Shown here: positions 1 to 9,572 of the stretch, in pieces | How the letters are laid out: every line of letters begins with the position of its first letter | Numbering within the stretch: position 1 is the stretch's first letter | Source of the DNA: Gracilibacillus boraciitolerans JCM 21714 | GTDB lineage: Bacteria > Bacillota > Bacilli > Bacillales > Amphibacillaceae | Assembly: GCF_000521485.1 (NCBI RefSeq) | Contig: NZ_BAVS01000001.1 | Coordinates: 434,001 to 498,000, forward strand | Direction: 5' to 3' | DNA length: 64,000 nucleotides | Notes under the pieces: model-generated | What the model was told of the DNA's origin: nothing | The model's database searches: none | Seen by the model: the letters and a program-made list of their open reading frames with translations, nothing else | Made by a program: the position numbers and the translations under genes

Positions 1-342
1 TAGTGAGATCGAACCTGATGGCTTCGCTATAAAATCCACTGCACCTAAAGCCATTGCTTCCATTGTTTTATCGGCACCTGATTTTGTTAAACTTGATAAC
101 ATAACTACTGGAGTGGGTATCTCCTTCATGATAAACTCTAAAGTTGAAATCCCATCCATTATTGGCATTTCCACATCCAGGGTGATGACATCAGGTTTCA
201 ATATTTTTATTTTTTCTAATGCGTCTTTACCATTTTTCGCAGTATTTGCTACCTCTAAATAAGATGAAGAATTGATAATATCTGAAATCATTTTTCGCAT
301 AAAAGCTGAATCATCAACAACTAAAACTTTTTTTTTACTCAT
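1..342 (-). CDS. cheB: CheB, chemotaxis protein-glutamate methylesterase (partial, N-terminal receiver domain)
   Basis: Only the first 114 codons lie inside the window; the gene runs off the left edge. The protein begins MSKKKVLVVDDSAFMRKM and shows a complete response-regulator receiver core: the acidic pair DD near residues 9-10, the phospho-acceptor Asp in ITLDVEMPIMDG, and the conserved Lys in IAKPSG. In this family the receiver controls a C-terminal methylesterase that demethylates chemoreceptors and is phosphorylated by CheA. Here the esterase domain lies outside. The ATG at 340-342 is preceded by a GAGAGG ribosome site. Its position directly after flhG is the Bacillus fla/che order and separates it from CheY, which has its own gene at 7966-8331. 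Confidence 0.9.
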   Translation of the reverse strand, partial: MSKKKVLVVDDSAFMRKMISDIINSSSYLEVANTAKNGKDALEKIKILKPDVITLDVEMPIMDGISTLEFIMKEIPTPVVMLSSLTKSGADKTMEAMALGAVDFIAKPSGSISL

Positions 343-348
343 AGATTT

Positions 349-1205
349 CTACCTCTCTGTTATTAATCTTTTTAGTCTGTTTAGAAATCCCGAATTTATC
401 TTCTTTTTTGATAATTCACCTAAAAATTGCTTTGTTATTTGTTCCATGGCAACAGAAGCCTTTGATTTTGGTTTATGCAGGATAAAAGGGTGCTGAGCTA
501 TCACCGCTTCGACAACAGCAGAATCATCAGGTATTGTTCCAAGGGGGGGTCTAATATCATGTTTTAAAAATCGTTTGACTGTAAGAACCATGCGATTCAT
601 CGTATCAATTCCCTGTTTTTCATTTCTTGAACGATTAATAATTAAATGAATATCAACTGGATGTTGTAATAAAATATGCTTAACCATCGAATAAGCATCT
701 GTCATGGATGTAGCTCCGGTGTTGTCACAAGCATACATTCATCAACTGCCAAAATATAATGAATCGTCTCTCGTGTAACCCCTGCACCCATGTCGAAAAT
801 AATATAATCATATTTCGTAAGTAATAGTTCTAATTGCTCAATAAAGAAATTTACTCTTTCTTCGTCTAAATAAAATATGTGATCCTGACCACTTCCACCT
901 GCTATATAAGAAAGAGAGTTTGGTCCTGATTCTATAATATCATAAATCGATAAATTATTCTCAAACATATTTATAATTGAATATCTAGAAGATTTACCTA
1001 ATAATATGTCAATATTACCCATACCTATGTCCAAATCAAATAATAGAACTTTTTTTCCTTCATTTGCAAGTGCTAACGAAAAGTTAAGAGCAATATTAGA
1101 TTTACCTACTCCTCCTTTCCCACTTACTATTGCAATTGTTTTCGCATGATATTGACTATTTAATCCTGTTATTTTTTGTCTTAATCTTGCTGCTTGATCG
1201 GACAT
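349..1205 (-). pseudogene. flhG: FlhG (YlxH), MinD-like flagellar number ATPase, frameshifted
   Basis: This is a MinD/ParA-type ATPase that works with FlhF in placing and counting flagella. The N-terminal part carries the deviant Walker A SGKGGVGKSNIALNF near residues 29-43. The frame breaks at about 713: the coding strand reads ACACCGGAGCTACATCC, whereas the family-like TTPEPTSMTDAY needs GAGCCTACATCC, so one C appears to be missing. The downstream part continues as SMTDAYSMVKHI to a stop at 349. A C7 tract at 543-549 also gives IRPPLGTIPDD where one Pro is expected. I chose the ATG at 1205 (MSDQAARLRQK); an upstream start at 1223 is possible. It slightly overlaps the 3' end of flhF. The break may be real or a sequence error. 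Confidence 0.8.
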
Positions 1206-1206
1206 A

Positions 1207-2322
1207 TTATTCATCACCAACAACTAATTTCGCAATTTGTTCAATGGATACTTTCTCAATATCATCAGGTACATTCTGACCATTCGTAATATATGCGACA
1301 CCTATATTGTGTTTTAAACACAAATTTAATACAGGGCCATATGTCTTAGTTTCGTCTTTTTTCGTAAAGATAAGCTGTTTAATCGGGATATTGTAAAACC
1401 TTTGATAAATATCTTCCAAATCACTACTTCTGGTCGTTAATGATAAGACTAGAAACGTATCCACTTCCTGATTTAAATCTACAATTTTTCCTAATTCATT
1501 AATATATTTTTCATCCCTGAAATTCCTGCCGGCAGTATCTACTAACACGTAATCAAAATCTTTAAATTTTTCTTTTGCTTTTTGATAATCATCTAAATTG
1601 TATGCAATCTCAATAGGTACATCCAGAATTTTAGAATAGGTTTTCAGTTGTTCAATAGCAGCTATCCGGTATGTATCAGTTGTAATAAAAGCAACTTTCT
1701 TTTGCTGATTTAACACACAATCTGCAGCCAATTTGGCAATAGTTGTAGTCTTCCCTACTCCTGTAGGACCAACCAGGTGAATAAATTTTTTATCAAAGAC
1801 TTCACCACCAAATATTCCTTTATTTGACAACCGGTGTTTAAGCTCAAACAACACCTGACTCCATACCTGATTCTCTTCTAGGTCTTCTTGCTTTACTCTC
1901 TGCTGTATCGCTTCAATAATGTTATAGGCAATTTCCTGATCTATTTCCTGTTGTAACATTTTATCGTACACCTGTTGGAAGGAAGATGAAAATTCTGTTT
2001 GCTGATTTGTTTGCTTTTGCATCCACTTTTTCATTTCTCTAATTTCCTGAAGGACATCTTCCTGATTTGTTTTAGCATTTTTTTGGGTTATCTCAACAGG
2101 CTGAGTAGTTGTCGTTTTTAAAGGTGTAGATTTTTTCTTCGGCAGTTGTGTTTGGTCAATGGCAGCCAGTACCTCTATTTTTCTCTTTTTAAATAACCCT
2201 AAGAACCCACCTTCATGTATCACTTTGGAATTTAATATGACGGCATCTGCCCCCCCTAACTCTTTACGAACTACTTGCATAACCTCTGGCATTGTAGTTC
2301 CTTTAAACTTTTTTACTTTCAT
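1207..2322 (-). CDS. flhF: FlhF, SRP-type GTPase for flagellar placement
   Basis: A 371-residue SRP-family GTPase. The N-terminal part (MKVKKFKGTTMPEVM) is the basic domain typical of FlhF, followed by a Gln/Lys-rich linker (about residues 75-110) and the NG domain with G1 [14 protein letters not shown] at about 186-199, TDTYRIAA, and DTAGR. In the family it recruits early flagellar components to the correct site and is activated by FlhG, encoded immediately downstream. The start overlaps the stop of flhA by 4 bases, implying translational coupling. A G7 tract (2250-2256) yields KELGGADAVIL where one Gly is expected between Leu and Ala; this is one of many such extra residues in the window. 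Confidence 0.93.
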   Translation of the reverse strand: MKVKKFKGTTMPEVMQVVRKELGGADAVILNSKVIHEGGFLGLFKKRKIEVLAAIDQTQLPKKKSTPLKTTTTQPVEITQKNAKTNQEDVLQEIREMKKWMQKQTNQQTEFSSSFQQVYDKMLQQEIDQEIAYNIIEAIQQRVKQEDLEENQVWSQVLFELKHRLSNKGIFGGEVFDKKFIHLVGPTGVGKTTTIAKLAADCVLNQQKKVAFITTDTYRIAAIEQLKTYSKILDVPIEIAYNLDDYQKAKEKFKDFDYVLVDTAGRNFRDEKYINELGKIVDLNQEVDTFLVLSLTTRSSDLEDIYQRFYNIPIKQLIFTKKDETKTYGPVLNLCLKHNIGVAYITNGQNVPDDIEKVSIEQIAKLVVGDE

Positions 2323-4356
2323 GCTACCTTCACCATCCCGATGCTTTGAATTTCTGCAGTTGGTTCTATCTCATTGTAGGATAAGACAATCACTTGTGGA
2401 TAAAAGCGATCTAATAATTGTTTAAAGTACATTCTAATTGTAGGTGAACATAAAATAACAGGTGTTTCCTCTTGTAAGCTAATGTTCTCTACATTTTCAG
2501 ATACGGATTGAATCACCTTTTGCTGGGTATCCGGATCCATTGCTAAATAGCTGCCATGCTCTGTCTGTTGAATATGTTCTGAAATTAATTTTTCGACTTC
2601 ACCTGACACCGTAATTACTTTTAATTGTTGTCTTCCCTGAACAATATCATTTGTAATTTGGGCAGATAAGGATTGTCTTACATATTCGGTTAAAAGATCA
2701 GTATCTGTTGTCATTTTGGCAAAGTCAGCTAACGTTTCAAATATGACTGGCAAGTTTTTTATGGAAACCTGTTCCCTAAGTAATTTTGCAAATACTTTCT
2801 GTACATCACCTACGCTTAATGGTTCTGGAGTTACTTCTTCCGCTAATATAGGGTTACTTTCTTTCAAATGATCTATTAATTGCTGTGTTTCCTGGCGCCC
2901 GATCAGTTGATGGGCAAATCGCTTAATTAATTCTGTTATGTGTGTAGAGACAACAGAAGGTGGATCAACTACAGTATAACCAGACATTTCTGCGTCATCT
3001 TTTGTTTCTTCCGTAATCCATTTAGCAGGTAATCCAAAGGCTGGTTCTATTGTATCGATTCCTTCGAGCTCATCATCTTCAATTCCAGGACTCATGGCTA
3101 AGTAGTGATCTAAAAGTAGTTCACCTCTTGCGACTTCATTACCTTTAATTTTTAATCGATACTCATTAGGATTCAGTTGAATATTATCTCGAATTCGTAC
3201 TACAGGAATGACTAATCCTAATTCAATGGCAAGCTGTCGTCTGATCATCACCACACGATCAAGTAAATCGCCACCTTGATTAGAATCTGCTAATGGAATT
3301 AAACCATAACCAAACTCAAATTCAATGGGATCCATATTGATGAGCCCGACAACATTTTCTGGCGATTTCATTGCTTCTGATTCTGATTCATCGACTTCTT
3401 CTGGTGTAGTTGATTCTTCCAATTTCGTTTTTCTTGATAACAAATATGCACTACCTACTAATACTAAGGCAATCGAAGTCGTTAAGAAAAAGTTGATTGG
3501 CGTTAACCCTAAGAAAAAGATCGTTCCTCCTGCTATATACAATAATGTTGGATATCGAAATAATTGTTTTGTAACTTCAGCACTCAGATTACCTTCTGAG
3601 GCAACTCGTGTTACAACGATCCCTGTTGCTGTCGCAATCAGCAAGGCTGGGATTTGACTTACTAATCCATCCCCCCCCACTGTTAGTCGCATATAGATAT
3701 CTATTGCTTCATTAAAGCTTAATCCTAACTGTGCCACACCAATAATAAGACCAAATGTAATATTAATAAGGACAATGATAATACCTGCTATCGCATCTCC
3801 TTTTACAAACTTGCTTGCCCCATCCATCGCACCATAAAAGTCTGCTTCATGTTCGATTTTTTCCCGTCTTTCTTTGGCTTGATGTTCATTAATCATACCA
3901 GCGTTCAAATCAGCATCAATACTCATTTGTTTACCTGGCATTGCATCTAGTGTAAAACGCGCAGCAACTTCCGAAACCCGCTCACTACCTTTCGTGATAA
4001 CGAGAAATTGGATGATCACTAGGATGATGAAAACAACAAAACCTACTAAAGGATTATCACCTATTACAAATGTACCGAATGTCTCAACAACACCACCAGC
4101 GTCCCCCTTCAGAGAGGATAGATCGAGTAGTAGAAACGTTTAGACCTAATCGAAACAATGTTAAAAGCAGCAATAATGATGGAAACACGGAAAATTGCAA
4201 GGTATCTGTCGTATTCATTGCCACCAAAATAACAATTAATGCTAGAGATATGTTAATTAATATTAAAATACTTAACAGCCATCCTGGAAGAGGAATAACC
4301 AACATAATAATAATTGATATAACCCCAAATAATACAGAAAAATCTCTAGCTTTCAT
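2319..4356 (-). pseudogene. flhA: FlhA, flagellar type III export gate protein, frameshifted
   Basis: FlhA forms the nonameric cytoplasmic ring and proton-coupled gate of the flagellar export apparatus. The N-terminal part (MKARDFSVLFGV) has several membrane segments and ends in a wrong frame (SEGGRWWCC). At 4103-4107 there are five G on the coding strand; with four the frame would read SEGDAGGVVETFGTFVIGDN and join the downstream part, which contains the FHIPEP signature region KQMSIDADLNAG and the long C-terminal cytoplasmic domain. A second tract of eight G (3671-3678) gives LTVGGDGLVSQIP; family members have a single Gly before DGLVSQIP. A good ribosome site (AAAGGAG) precedes the ATG. 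Its stop overlaps the flhF start. Confidence 0.88.
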
Positions 4357-4450
4357 TCACTTACAACTCCTTTAGGTAAAACTCGGCTTCCTGTTTCTTT
4401 AAGGAAGGTTAAGGTATTACGTCAATGTCAATAGCTCAGGTAAATATTAA

Positions 4451-5535
4451 TTATATCTTCTTTTGTATCCTGTATACATAGGCCAATATCTCGGCGACTG
4501 CCTTAAAATAATCTTCACTAATCACTTGACCAATTGACACTTGATCATATAATGCTCTTGCCAAAGGTCGATTTTCTACCATTACGATTTTATGATGTTT
4601 GGCTATATCTTTGATTCGCATCGCAACAAAATCAACACCTTTTGCAACAACATATGGCGCATCTGCTTTATTTTCATCATATTTGATGGCAATCGCATAA
4701 TGTGTAGGGTTGGTAATCACAACATCTGCATTAGGAATTTCACTCATCATTCGCTGCATCGCCATTTGCCGCTGTTTCTCTTTAATTTTTGATTTTATGA
4801 GGGGGATCGCCCTCAATATTTTTATATTCATCTTTAACATCGTTTTTTGACATTTTATTTTGTTTTTCAAAATCGTATCTCTGATAGGTATAATCAATTA
4901 CAGAAATAATCAATAAGCCAATGCTAGCGGCTATGCCCATTTGAATTGTCATCTGGCCAAAAAAAGCTAACGAGCTGTTCACTTCCTTATCTACTAACAT
5001 CATGATTTCGTCGCGGTTTATCCAAATAATTGAAAAAGTAATGATTCCCACAACGGTAATTTTCAATAAAGATTTCACTAATTCTACAAGTGCTCTGACT
5101 GAAAAAATTCTTTTAGCCCCCTTGAATTGGATCGATCTTATTTAATTTCATTTTCAATGGTTCTGCAGTAAATAAAAAACCAATTTGCAGAAAATTCGAT
5201 GCTATTCCAGCTACGATAGCGATTAACATGATAGGCGCCACTGCAATACTGATCTGTGACAAAAAATCTAAAAGCATTCGAAATATCTCTTCTTGTGTTA
5301 CTTCATGATGAATATATTCCGTGAAGGTTTTACTATACATGCTTGTCATAGTGTCTTTTAAAAGACCACCTGTTATTAACAAAATAATAAATACAAAAAA
5401 TAATAAAATAGCAGTATTAACATCTTGACTTTTAGCGACTTGTCCTTTTTTTCTGACATCCTGTCTTTTCTTTGGGGGGGTTGCCTTTTCGGTTTTTTCA
5501 CCGGCGAAATATTGTAAATCTAACCTTACTTTCAT
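4451..5535 (-). pseudogene. flhB: FlhB, flagellar export substrate-switch protein, two frameshifts
   Basis: FlhB is the membrane export component whose autocleavage at NPTH switches secretion from hook to filament substrates. Three reading frames together give the whole protein: MKVRLDLQYFAGEKTEKAT at the start, four membrane segments, then ITNPTHYAIAIKYD and the cytoplasmic tail. The first break is at 5117-5121, where five G instead of four end the frame after DPIQGG rather than continuing DPIQGAKRIF. The second is at 4801-4805, where five C on the coding strand instead of four separate EYKNIEGDP from LIKSKIKEKQRQ. A C7 tract (5474-5480) also makes KATPPKKR from the expected KATPKKR. All three anomalies are in G/C runs. 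Confidence 0.88.
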
Positions 5536-6310
5536 TTGTTAAGCCCCCTCCGAACATTTGTATCAGACTTTGCATCGTTTCTAGCGTAAATTGAAAAAGT
5601 TTTTGAACAATCATCATATAAAAAGTCACAAACATAAATAACACAGCAAATGCAACTAATATTTTAAGTGGAAGACCAACAACAAAGACGTTAAGCTGTG
5701 GTACAGTTCTGGCAATAATCCCTAAAGCAACATCAACTAAAAATAAACAACCAACAATAGGTAACGATAATTGAAATGCCATCAGGAACATTTTACTAAA
5801 AGTTTGTAAGATCAAATCAATAGTATCAAATTGAATGAGCTGATCGAGCGGAATCTCTTCAAAGCTATATAGCAGTCCATTTATCAATAAATGATGTCCA
5901 TCAACTGTCAACAGAAACAGGATAGCGATCGTATAAAAATATTGACCAATTAGTGGACTTTGAGCACCTGTCTGTGGATCTACCACATTAGCGATCGCAA
6001 AACCCATTTGAAAGTCAATAAACCCACCTGCGATCTGGATAGCACTTAAAATCAAGTAGGCAATAAGTCCAAGCAGCAAACCGATTGTTACTTCTTTCAT
6101 AATCAGTAATAAGTACATACCATCAAAAGCTAATTCAGGAACCTCTAAGGTATAGAACATAATCCAGGCGATAAATACACCCATGCCAATTTTTAAATGT
6201 GTTGGTATATTTCGATAGGAGAATATTGGAACTGTTGCAAAAAATGCTAAAACACGAACTAAAATTAATATAAATGCAGGAAAACGATTAATATCTATTA
6301 ATTCAAACAT
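5498..6310 (-). CDS. fliR: FliR, flagellar export apparatus membrane protein
   Basis: A polytopic membrane protein (about six hydrophobic segments) of the flagellar export gate, which assembles with FliP and FliQ at the core of the basal body. The order fliQ-fliR-flhB is standard. The 3' end looks artificially extended: at 5544-5548 the coding strand has GGAGGGGGC, and with one G fewer the gene would stop as FGGA immediately before the flhB ATG, with that same G-rich sequence serving as the flhB ribosome site. As read, the frame runs about 38 bases into flhB and adds LTNESKVRFTIFRR, which is flhB sequence in another frame. The true end is probably near 5541. Confidence 0.9.
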   Translation of the reverse strand: MFELIDINRFPAFILILVRVLAFFATVPIFSYRNIPTHLKIGMGVFIAWIMFYTLEVPELAFDGMYLLLIMKEVTIGLLLGLIAYLILSAIQIAGGFIDFQMGFAIANVVDPQTGAQSPLIGQYFYTIAILFLLTVDGHHLLINGLLYSFEEIPLDQLIQFDTIDLILQTFSKMFLMAFQLSLPIVGCLFLVDVALGIIARTVPQLNVFVVGLPLKILVAFAVLFMFVTFYMMIVQKLFQFTLETMQSLIQMFGGGLTNESKVRFTIFRR

Positions 6311-6313
6311 AGC

Positions 6314-6583
6314 TTATCTCACAAACTGATTTAAATTTTGAAATAAATTGGCAGTGAATTCAACCATCGTCGATAACATTCCAGGTCCAAATACTAATAT
6401 TCCTAACAATACAGCAACAATTTTTGGAATAAATGCCAGCGTTTGTTCCTGAATTTGGGTAGTAGCTTGAAAGATACTAACAAGCAAACCAACTACCAAT
6501 GCAAGTATTAAGATTGGACCGGTTACTAATAAGATTGTAAAAATCCCTTGTTCTGCTAATGAAATAACAAACTCTCCACTCAC
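6314..6583 (-). CDS. fliQ: FliQ, flagellar export apparatus membrane protein
   Basis: An 89-residue protein with two hydrophobic segments (about residues 13-38 and 52-76), matching the usual length and two-helix hairpin of FliQ. With FliP and FliR it forms the export gate core in the MS ring. The stretch VGLLVSIFQATTQIQEQTL is characteristic of the family. It sits between fliP and fliR, with only 3 bases before the fliR start, so the three genes are likely co-translated. I see no sequence anomaly in this gene, which contains no G or C run of four or more. Confidence 0.94.
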   Translation of the reverse strand: MSGEFVISLAEQGIFTILLVTGPILILALVVGLLVSIFQATTQIQEQTLAFIPKIVAVLLGILVFGPGMLSTMVEFTANLFQNLNQFVR

Positions 6584-6608
6584 CTAAAAACTCCTCTCTA
6601 CTCTTCCC

Positions 6609-7291
6609 TCACAATGGCAGAAACCCATCTAGTAATGATTGAGTAATCATATACCATCCGTCAACAAGAACAAATAATAAAATTTTAAATGGTAATGAAA
6701 TCATTACTGGGGGGGTAGCATCATCATACCCATTGACATTAAAACACTCGCAACAGCCATATCAATTACAAGAAAGGGGGGGACGAAGATCATGAATCCC
6801 ATTTGAAAAGCTGTTTTCAACTCACTGATTGCAAACGCAGGTACTAAAGTAGTGAGAGGAATATCCTGGATCGTTTCAGGTCGATCGATCTCTGCATAAT
6901 TCATAAACAACGCTAAGTCTTTTTCTCGAGTATGTTTGGACATAAACTCTTTGATCGGTAAACTCGCATTTTCATATGCCTCTTCTAATGTAAGTTCTTC
7001 TTCAAATAACGGTTGTAACGCTTGTTCATTTACTTCCTGAAAGGTTGGAGCCATGATAAAAAAAGTCATAAAAAGGGCTAAACCAATTAACACTTGATTT
7101 GGTGGCATCTGTTGGGTTGCTAATGATGTTCTGACAAATGATAAGACAATTAAAATTCTTGTAAAACTTGTCATTAATATTAATATACTAGGAGCCAATG
7201 AGAGGACTGTTAATAGTAATAACAACCGAACAGAAGTCGATATACTTTCGGCATCTGAACCTGAAAATACATCAATAAGACTAATCATCAT
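6609..7291 (-). pseudogene. fliP: FliP, flagellar export apparatus protein, frameshifted near the C terminus
   Basis: FliP is the pentameric export-gate core protein. The N-terminal two thirds read normally (MMISLIDVFSG start, then the LVLSFVRTSLATQQMPPNQ region). At 6709-6715 seven C on the coding strand end the frame after MGMMMLPPQ. With five, the protein continues [20 protein letters not shown] to a TGA at 6609-6611, which is the expected FliP ending. A second C7 tract at 6776-6782 gives [15 protein letters not shown]; the family has a single Pro before FLIID. So this one gene shows both the +2 and the +3 form of tract lengthening. Its start overlaps the end of fliO. Confidence 0.87.
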
Positions 7292-7961
7292 GTTTTTTTC
7301 TCTCTTTCAGCTTTTGGTATATTTTTTGTCTTCCTTCTTTCATTGTATAAAGCTCCTTATTAAACATCTCTTCAAAATTTTGTTTATGAGTAACTTTTGA
7401 CTCTTGGGAAGTTTTCATAAATCTTTCTTTCCATTTACCCACTACATCTGGTGGATTTTCCTCTTGTTGTACAAGTTGTTCAATGGTGTGATCATCGGTA
7501 ATTTCCATTAATAGTTCAATATTATCTGCTACACTAACAACGAAAAAACGATCACCTATTTTAATGGTTTGTATCGACTTGTTAGAACCTACAGTGATTC
7601 CGCCATAATTTTCAATTACCCTGTGGCTTTTGAAAAAACCGTTTTTTTTCTGTAAAAGTTTAGATATAAAGAAAATGAGTGCAATAACAATAGCTAGTGC
7701 AAAAAAGAGTTTCAAGAAACTAAATAGTAGGTTTGGTGAACTAACCTTCGTTACTTCACCAATATTTTCTTCCGTTGTTTCGTCTTCGGTATCCTGTTGA
7801 TTTTCTTTTTGATTTTCTTTTTGATTTTCTTTTTGATCTTCAGATGGATTGTTAAACATATCATTTACCATGGCATGTGTCTCAGCTGTAGAAATATCTG
7901 ATACCATAAAGATCCCTGTAATGACTATTATAAAAATAAATTTACGGTGAATCCTAACCAC
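7281..7961 (-). CDS. fliZ: FliO/FliZ-type flagellar biosynthesis protein
   Basis: A 226-residue protein with an N-terminal hydrophobic signal-like segment (about residues 8-24), an acidic, low-complexity extracytoplasmic stretch, one membrane segment (about 77-101, LFFALAIVIALIFFISKLL) and a basic cytoplasmic tail. This is the architecture of Bacillus FliZ, the FliO equivalent that helps assemble FliP. The position between cheY and fliP supports the call. The linker contains a threefold tandem repeat of the four residues QKEN, encoded by a 12-base repeat around 7799-7838, which could vary in copy number. The overall sequence is weakly conserved, so the name rests mainly on architecture and position. 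Confidence 0.85.
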   Translation of the reverse strand: MVRIHRKFIFIIVITGIFMVSDISTAETHAMVNDMFNNPSEDQKENQKENQKENQQDTEDETTEENIGEVTKVSSPNLLFSFLKLFFALAIVIALIFFISKLLQKKNGFFKSHRVIENYGGITVGSNKSIQTIKIGDRFFVVSVADNIELLMEITDDHTIEQLVQQEENPPDVVGKWKERFMKTSQESKVTHKQNFEEMFNKELYTMKEGRQKIYQKLKERKKHDD

Positions 7962-7965
7962 CTCA

Positions 7966-8331
7966 TTAACCTATAACTTTTGAAATTGCTTCAATTACTC
8001 GATCTGCTTGGAATGGCTTTACAATAAAATCTTTTGCTCCAGCTTGAATCGCATCAATAACCATTGCTTGCTGCCCCCCCATTGCTGAGCACATAATAAC
8101 TTTTGCCTCTTTATCAATACTTTGAATTTCTTTTAATGCTGCGATACCATCCATTTCAGGCATCGTAATATCCATTGTCACTAAGTCTGGTTGCAGCTCT
8201 TTATATTTTTCAACGGCATCTTGTCCGTCTTGTGCTTCTCCAACTACCTCATACCCATTCTTAGATAAAATATCCTTAATCATCATTCTCATAAATGCTG
8301 CATCATCTACTATTAATACTCGTTTAGTCAT
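7966..8331 (-). CDS. cheY: CheY, chemotaxis response regulator
   Basis: A single-domain receiver of 121 residues. It contains the acidic pair (VDDAAFMRMM), the phospho-acceptor Asp in LVTMDITMPEMDG (about residue 54), the Thr/Ser switch region IMCSAM and the Lys in IVKPFQADRV. In Bacillus, phosphorylated CheY binds the FliM/FliY switch and favours counter-clockwise rotation; the genes for both partners lie directly upstream. The sequence is very close to B. subtilis CheY except for one extra Gly: AMGGQQAMVIDAIQ here against AMGQQAMVIDAIQ, caused by seven G at 8074-8080. This makes the protein one residue longer than the 120 usual and is one of the clearest cases of tract lengthening. Confidence 0.96.
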   Translation of the reverse strand: MTKRVLIVDDAAFMRMMIKDILSKNGYEVVGEAQDGQDAVEKYKELQPDLVTMDITMPEMDGIAALKEIQSIDKEAKVIMCSAMGGQQAMVIDAIQAGAKDFIVKPFQADRVIEAISKVIG

Positions 8332-8354
8332 ATCATTTCATCCTTCCAGCTTAT

Positions 8355-9572
8355 CTATTTTAATTGTTTTAATCTATCTTCTTTACTTACAATATCTGTC
8401 ACTCTGACGCCAAAGTTCTCATCGATTACCACCACTTCCCCCTTAGCAATTAATCGCTGGTTCACTAAAATATCGACAGGTTCACCTGCTAATTTATCTA
8501 ACTCAATAATAGAACCTGATGATAATTCCAAGATCTCTTTTACAGTTCTTTTCGTTCTTCCAAGTTCTACTGTTACCTGTAACGGAATATCCATCAATAA
8601 ATCTAAATTTCGACGTTCATTTTCCTGTAAGGAAACTTCTTCAAAATTAGAGAAGGAAGCTGCTTGAACTTCTGCATTTGAGCCTCCCACATAACTGCCA
8701 AGTTGTCTTGGTTGATGTGGCTCAGCAGTTGATGATGGATTCGAATCACTTGATTGCTGGCTCGATTGTTGTGATTTTTGATGATTATCTGACACACTAG
8801 TATGATCAATCGGACCAGGACTACTATCCTCTATCACAGTGGTTGAATTGCTGGCTTCACTAGTATCATCGGAGGAATTTAAGAGTTGATCAACCAGATC
8901 TTTAGCAAATGTAATCGGAAGTAATTGCATGATTTTCGAATCAATCAACGTTCCGATTTTTAAATGAAAGGATACTTTAACCAATACATCATCTTCCGCT
9001 GTTAAAGATTTTGTTTCTTCTGCTGTCACATCCATTACTGAAGTTATGGGAGGCGAAATATCAACCCTTTTATTAAAGACTGTTGACATGCTTGTTGCTG
9101 CAGTGCCCATCATTTGATTCATTGCTTCTTGAACAGCACTCAAATGAATGTCAGTTAGTTCATTCGTTTCCGGAGCACCCGCACCACCTAACATTAAATC
9201 AGCAATAATCGCAGCATCCTTAGCCTCTAATATAAATAGATTTGCACCAGTAAAACCTTCCGTATACTTTACTTCCACACCTACATATGGAGCTGGAAAT
9301 TCTTCTTTAAGTTCACCTTTTTGAACAACACTAATAGTAGGAGTCGTGATCTCTACTTTTTGGTTTAAAATAGTAGATAATGTTGTAGCAGAACTACCAA
9401 ATGAAATATTACCTATTTCTCCTAATGCATCTTCTTCAATTGAAGATAAATATTCATCTTTGGAAGCTTCAACATTCGCCGAATCCTCTTCAAAGTCTTC
9501 CGTATCATTAGAACCATTTAGCAGTGCATCTATTTCATCTTGGGATAACATTCCATCATTCATCATCTTCAT
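8355..9572 (-). CDS. fliY: FliY, flagellar switch / CheY-P phosphatase protein
   Basis: A 405-residue protein with the Gram-positive FliY layout: an N-terminal FliM-like CheY-P-binding peptide (MLSQDEIDALLNG), a CheC-like phosphatase region with two similar helices (LGEIGNISFGSSATTLS and LSAVQEAMNQMMGTAATSMS), a Ser/Gln-rich linker and a C-terminal FliN (SpoA) domain (MDIPLQVTVELGRTKRTV to the end). It forms part of the C ring and dephosphorylates CheY-P. Several in-frame ATGs lie within the first 8 codons; spacing from the GGGAGG ribosome site favours the third or fourth codon. The start overlaps the fliM stop. The tract at 9573-9579 lies in this ribosome site. Confidence 0.93.
   Translation of the reverse strand: MKMMNDGMLSQDEIDALLNGSNDTEDFEEDSANVEASKDEYLSSIEEDALGEIGNISFGSSATTLSTILNQKVEITTPTISVVQKGELKEEFPAPYVGVEVKYTEGFTGANLFILEAKDAAIIADLMLGGAGAPETNELTDIHLSAVQEAMNQMMGTAATSMSTVFNKRVDISPPITSVMDVTAEETKSLTAEDDVLVKVSFHLKIGTLIDSKIMQLLPITFAKDLVDQLLNSSDDTSEASNSTTVIEDSSPGPIDHTSVSDNHQKSQQSSQQSSDSNPSSTAEPHQPRQLGSYVGGSNAEVQAASFSNFEEVSLQENERRNLDLLMDIPLQVTVELGRTKRTVKEILELSSGSIIELDKLAGEPVDILVNQRLIAKGEVVVIDENFGVRVTDIVSKEDRLKQLK

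Noticed and set aside
3671-3678. Genuine lineage-specific Gly insertion in FlhA
   Set aside because: The same type of one-residue insertion appears in dozens of unrelated proteins always over a G/C run, so a protein-specific explanation is unlikely.
4103-4107. Programmed ribosomal frameshifting in flhA, flhB, ffh and rnc
   Set aside because: No shared slippery heptamer, stop codon placement or downstream stimulatory structure, and these genes are not known to use recoding; a shared run-length error explains all of them.
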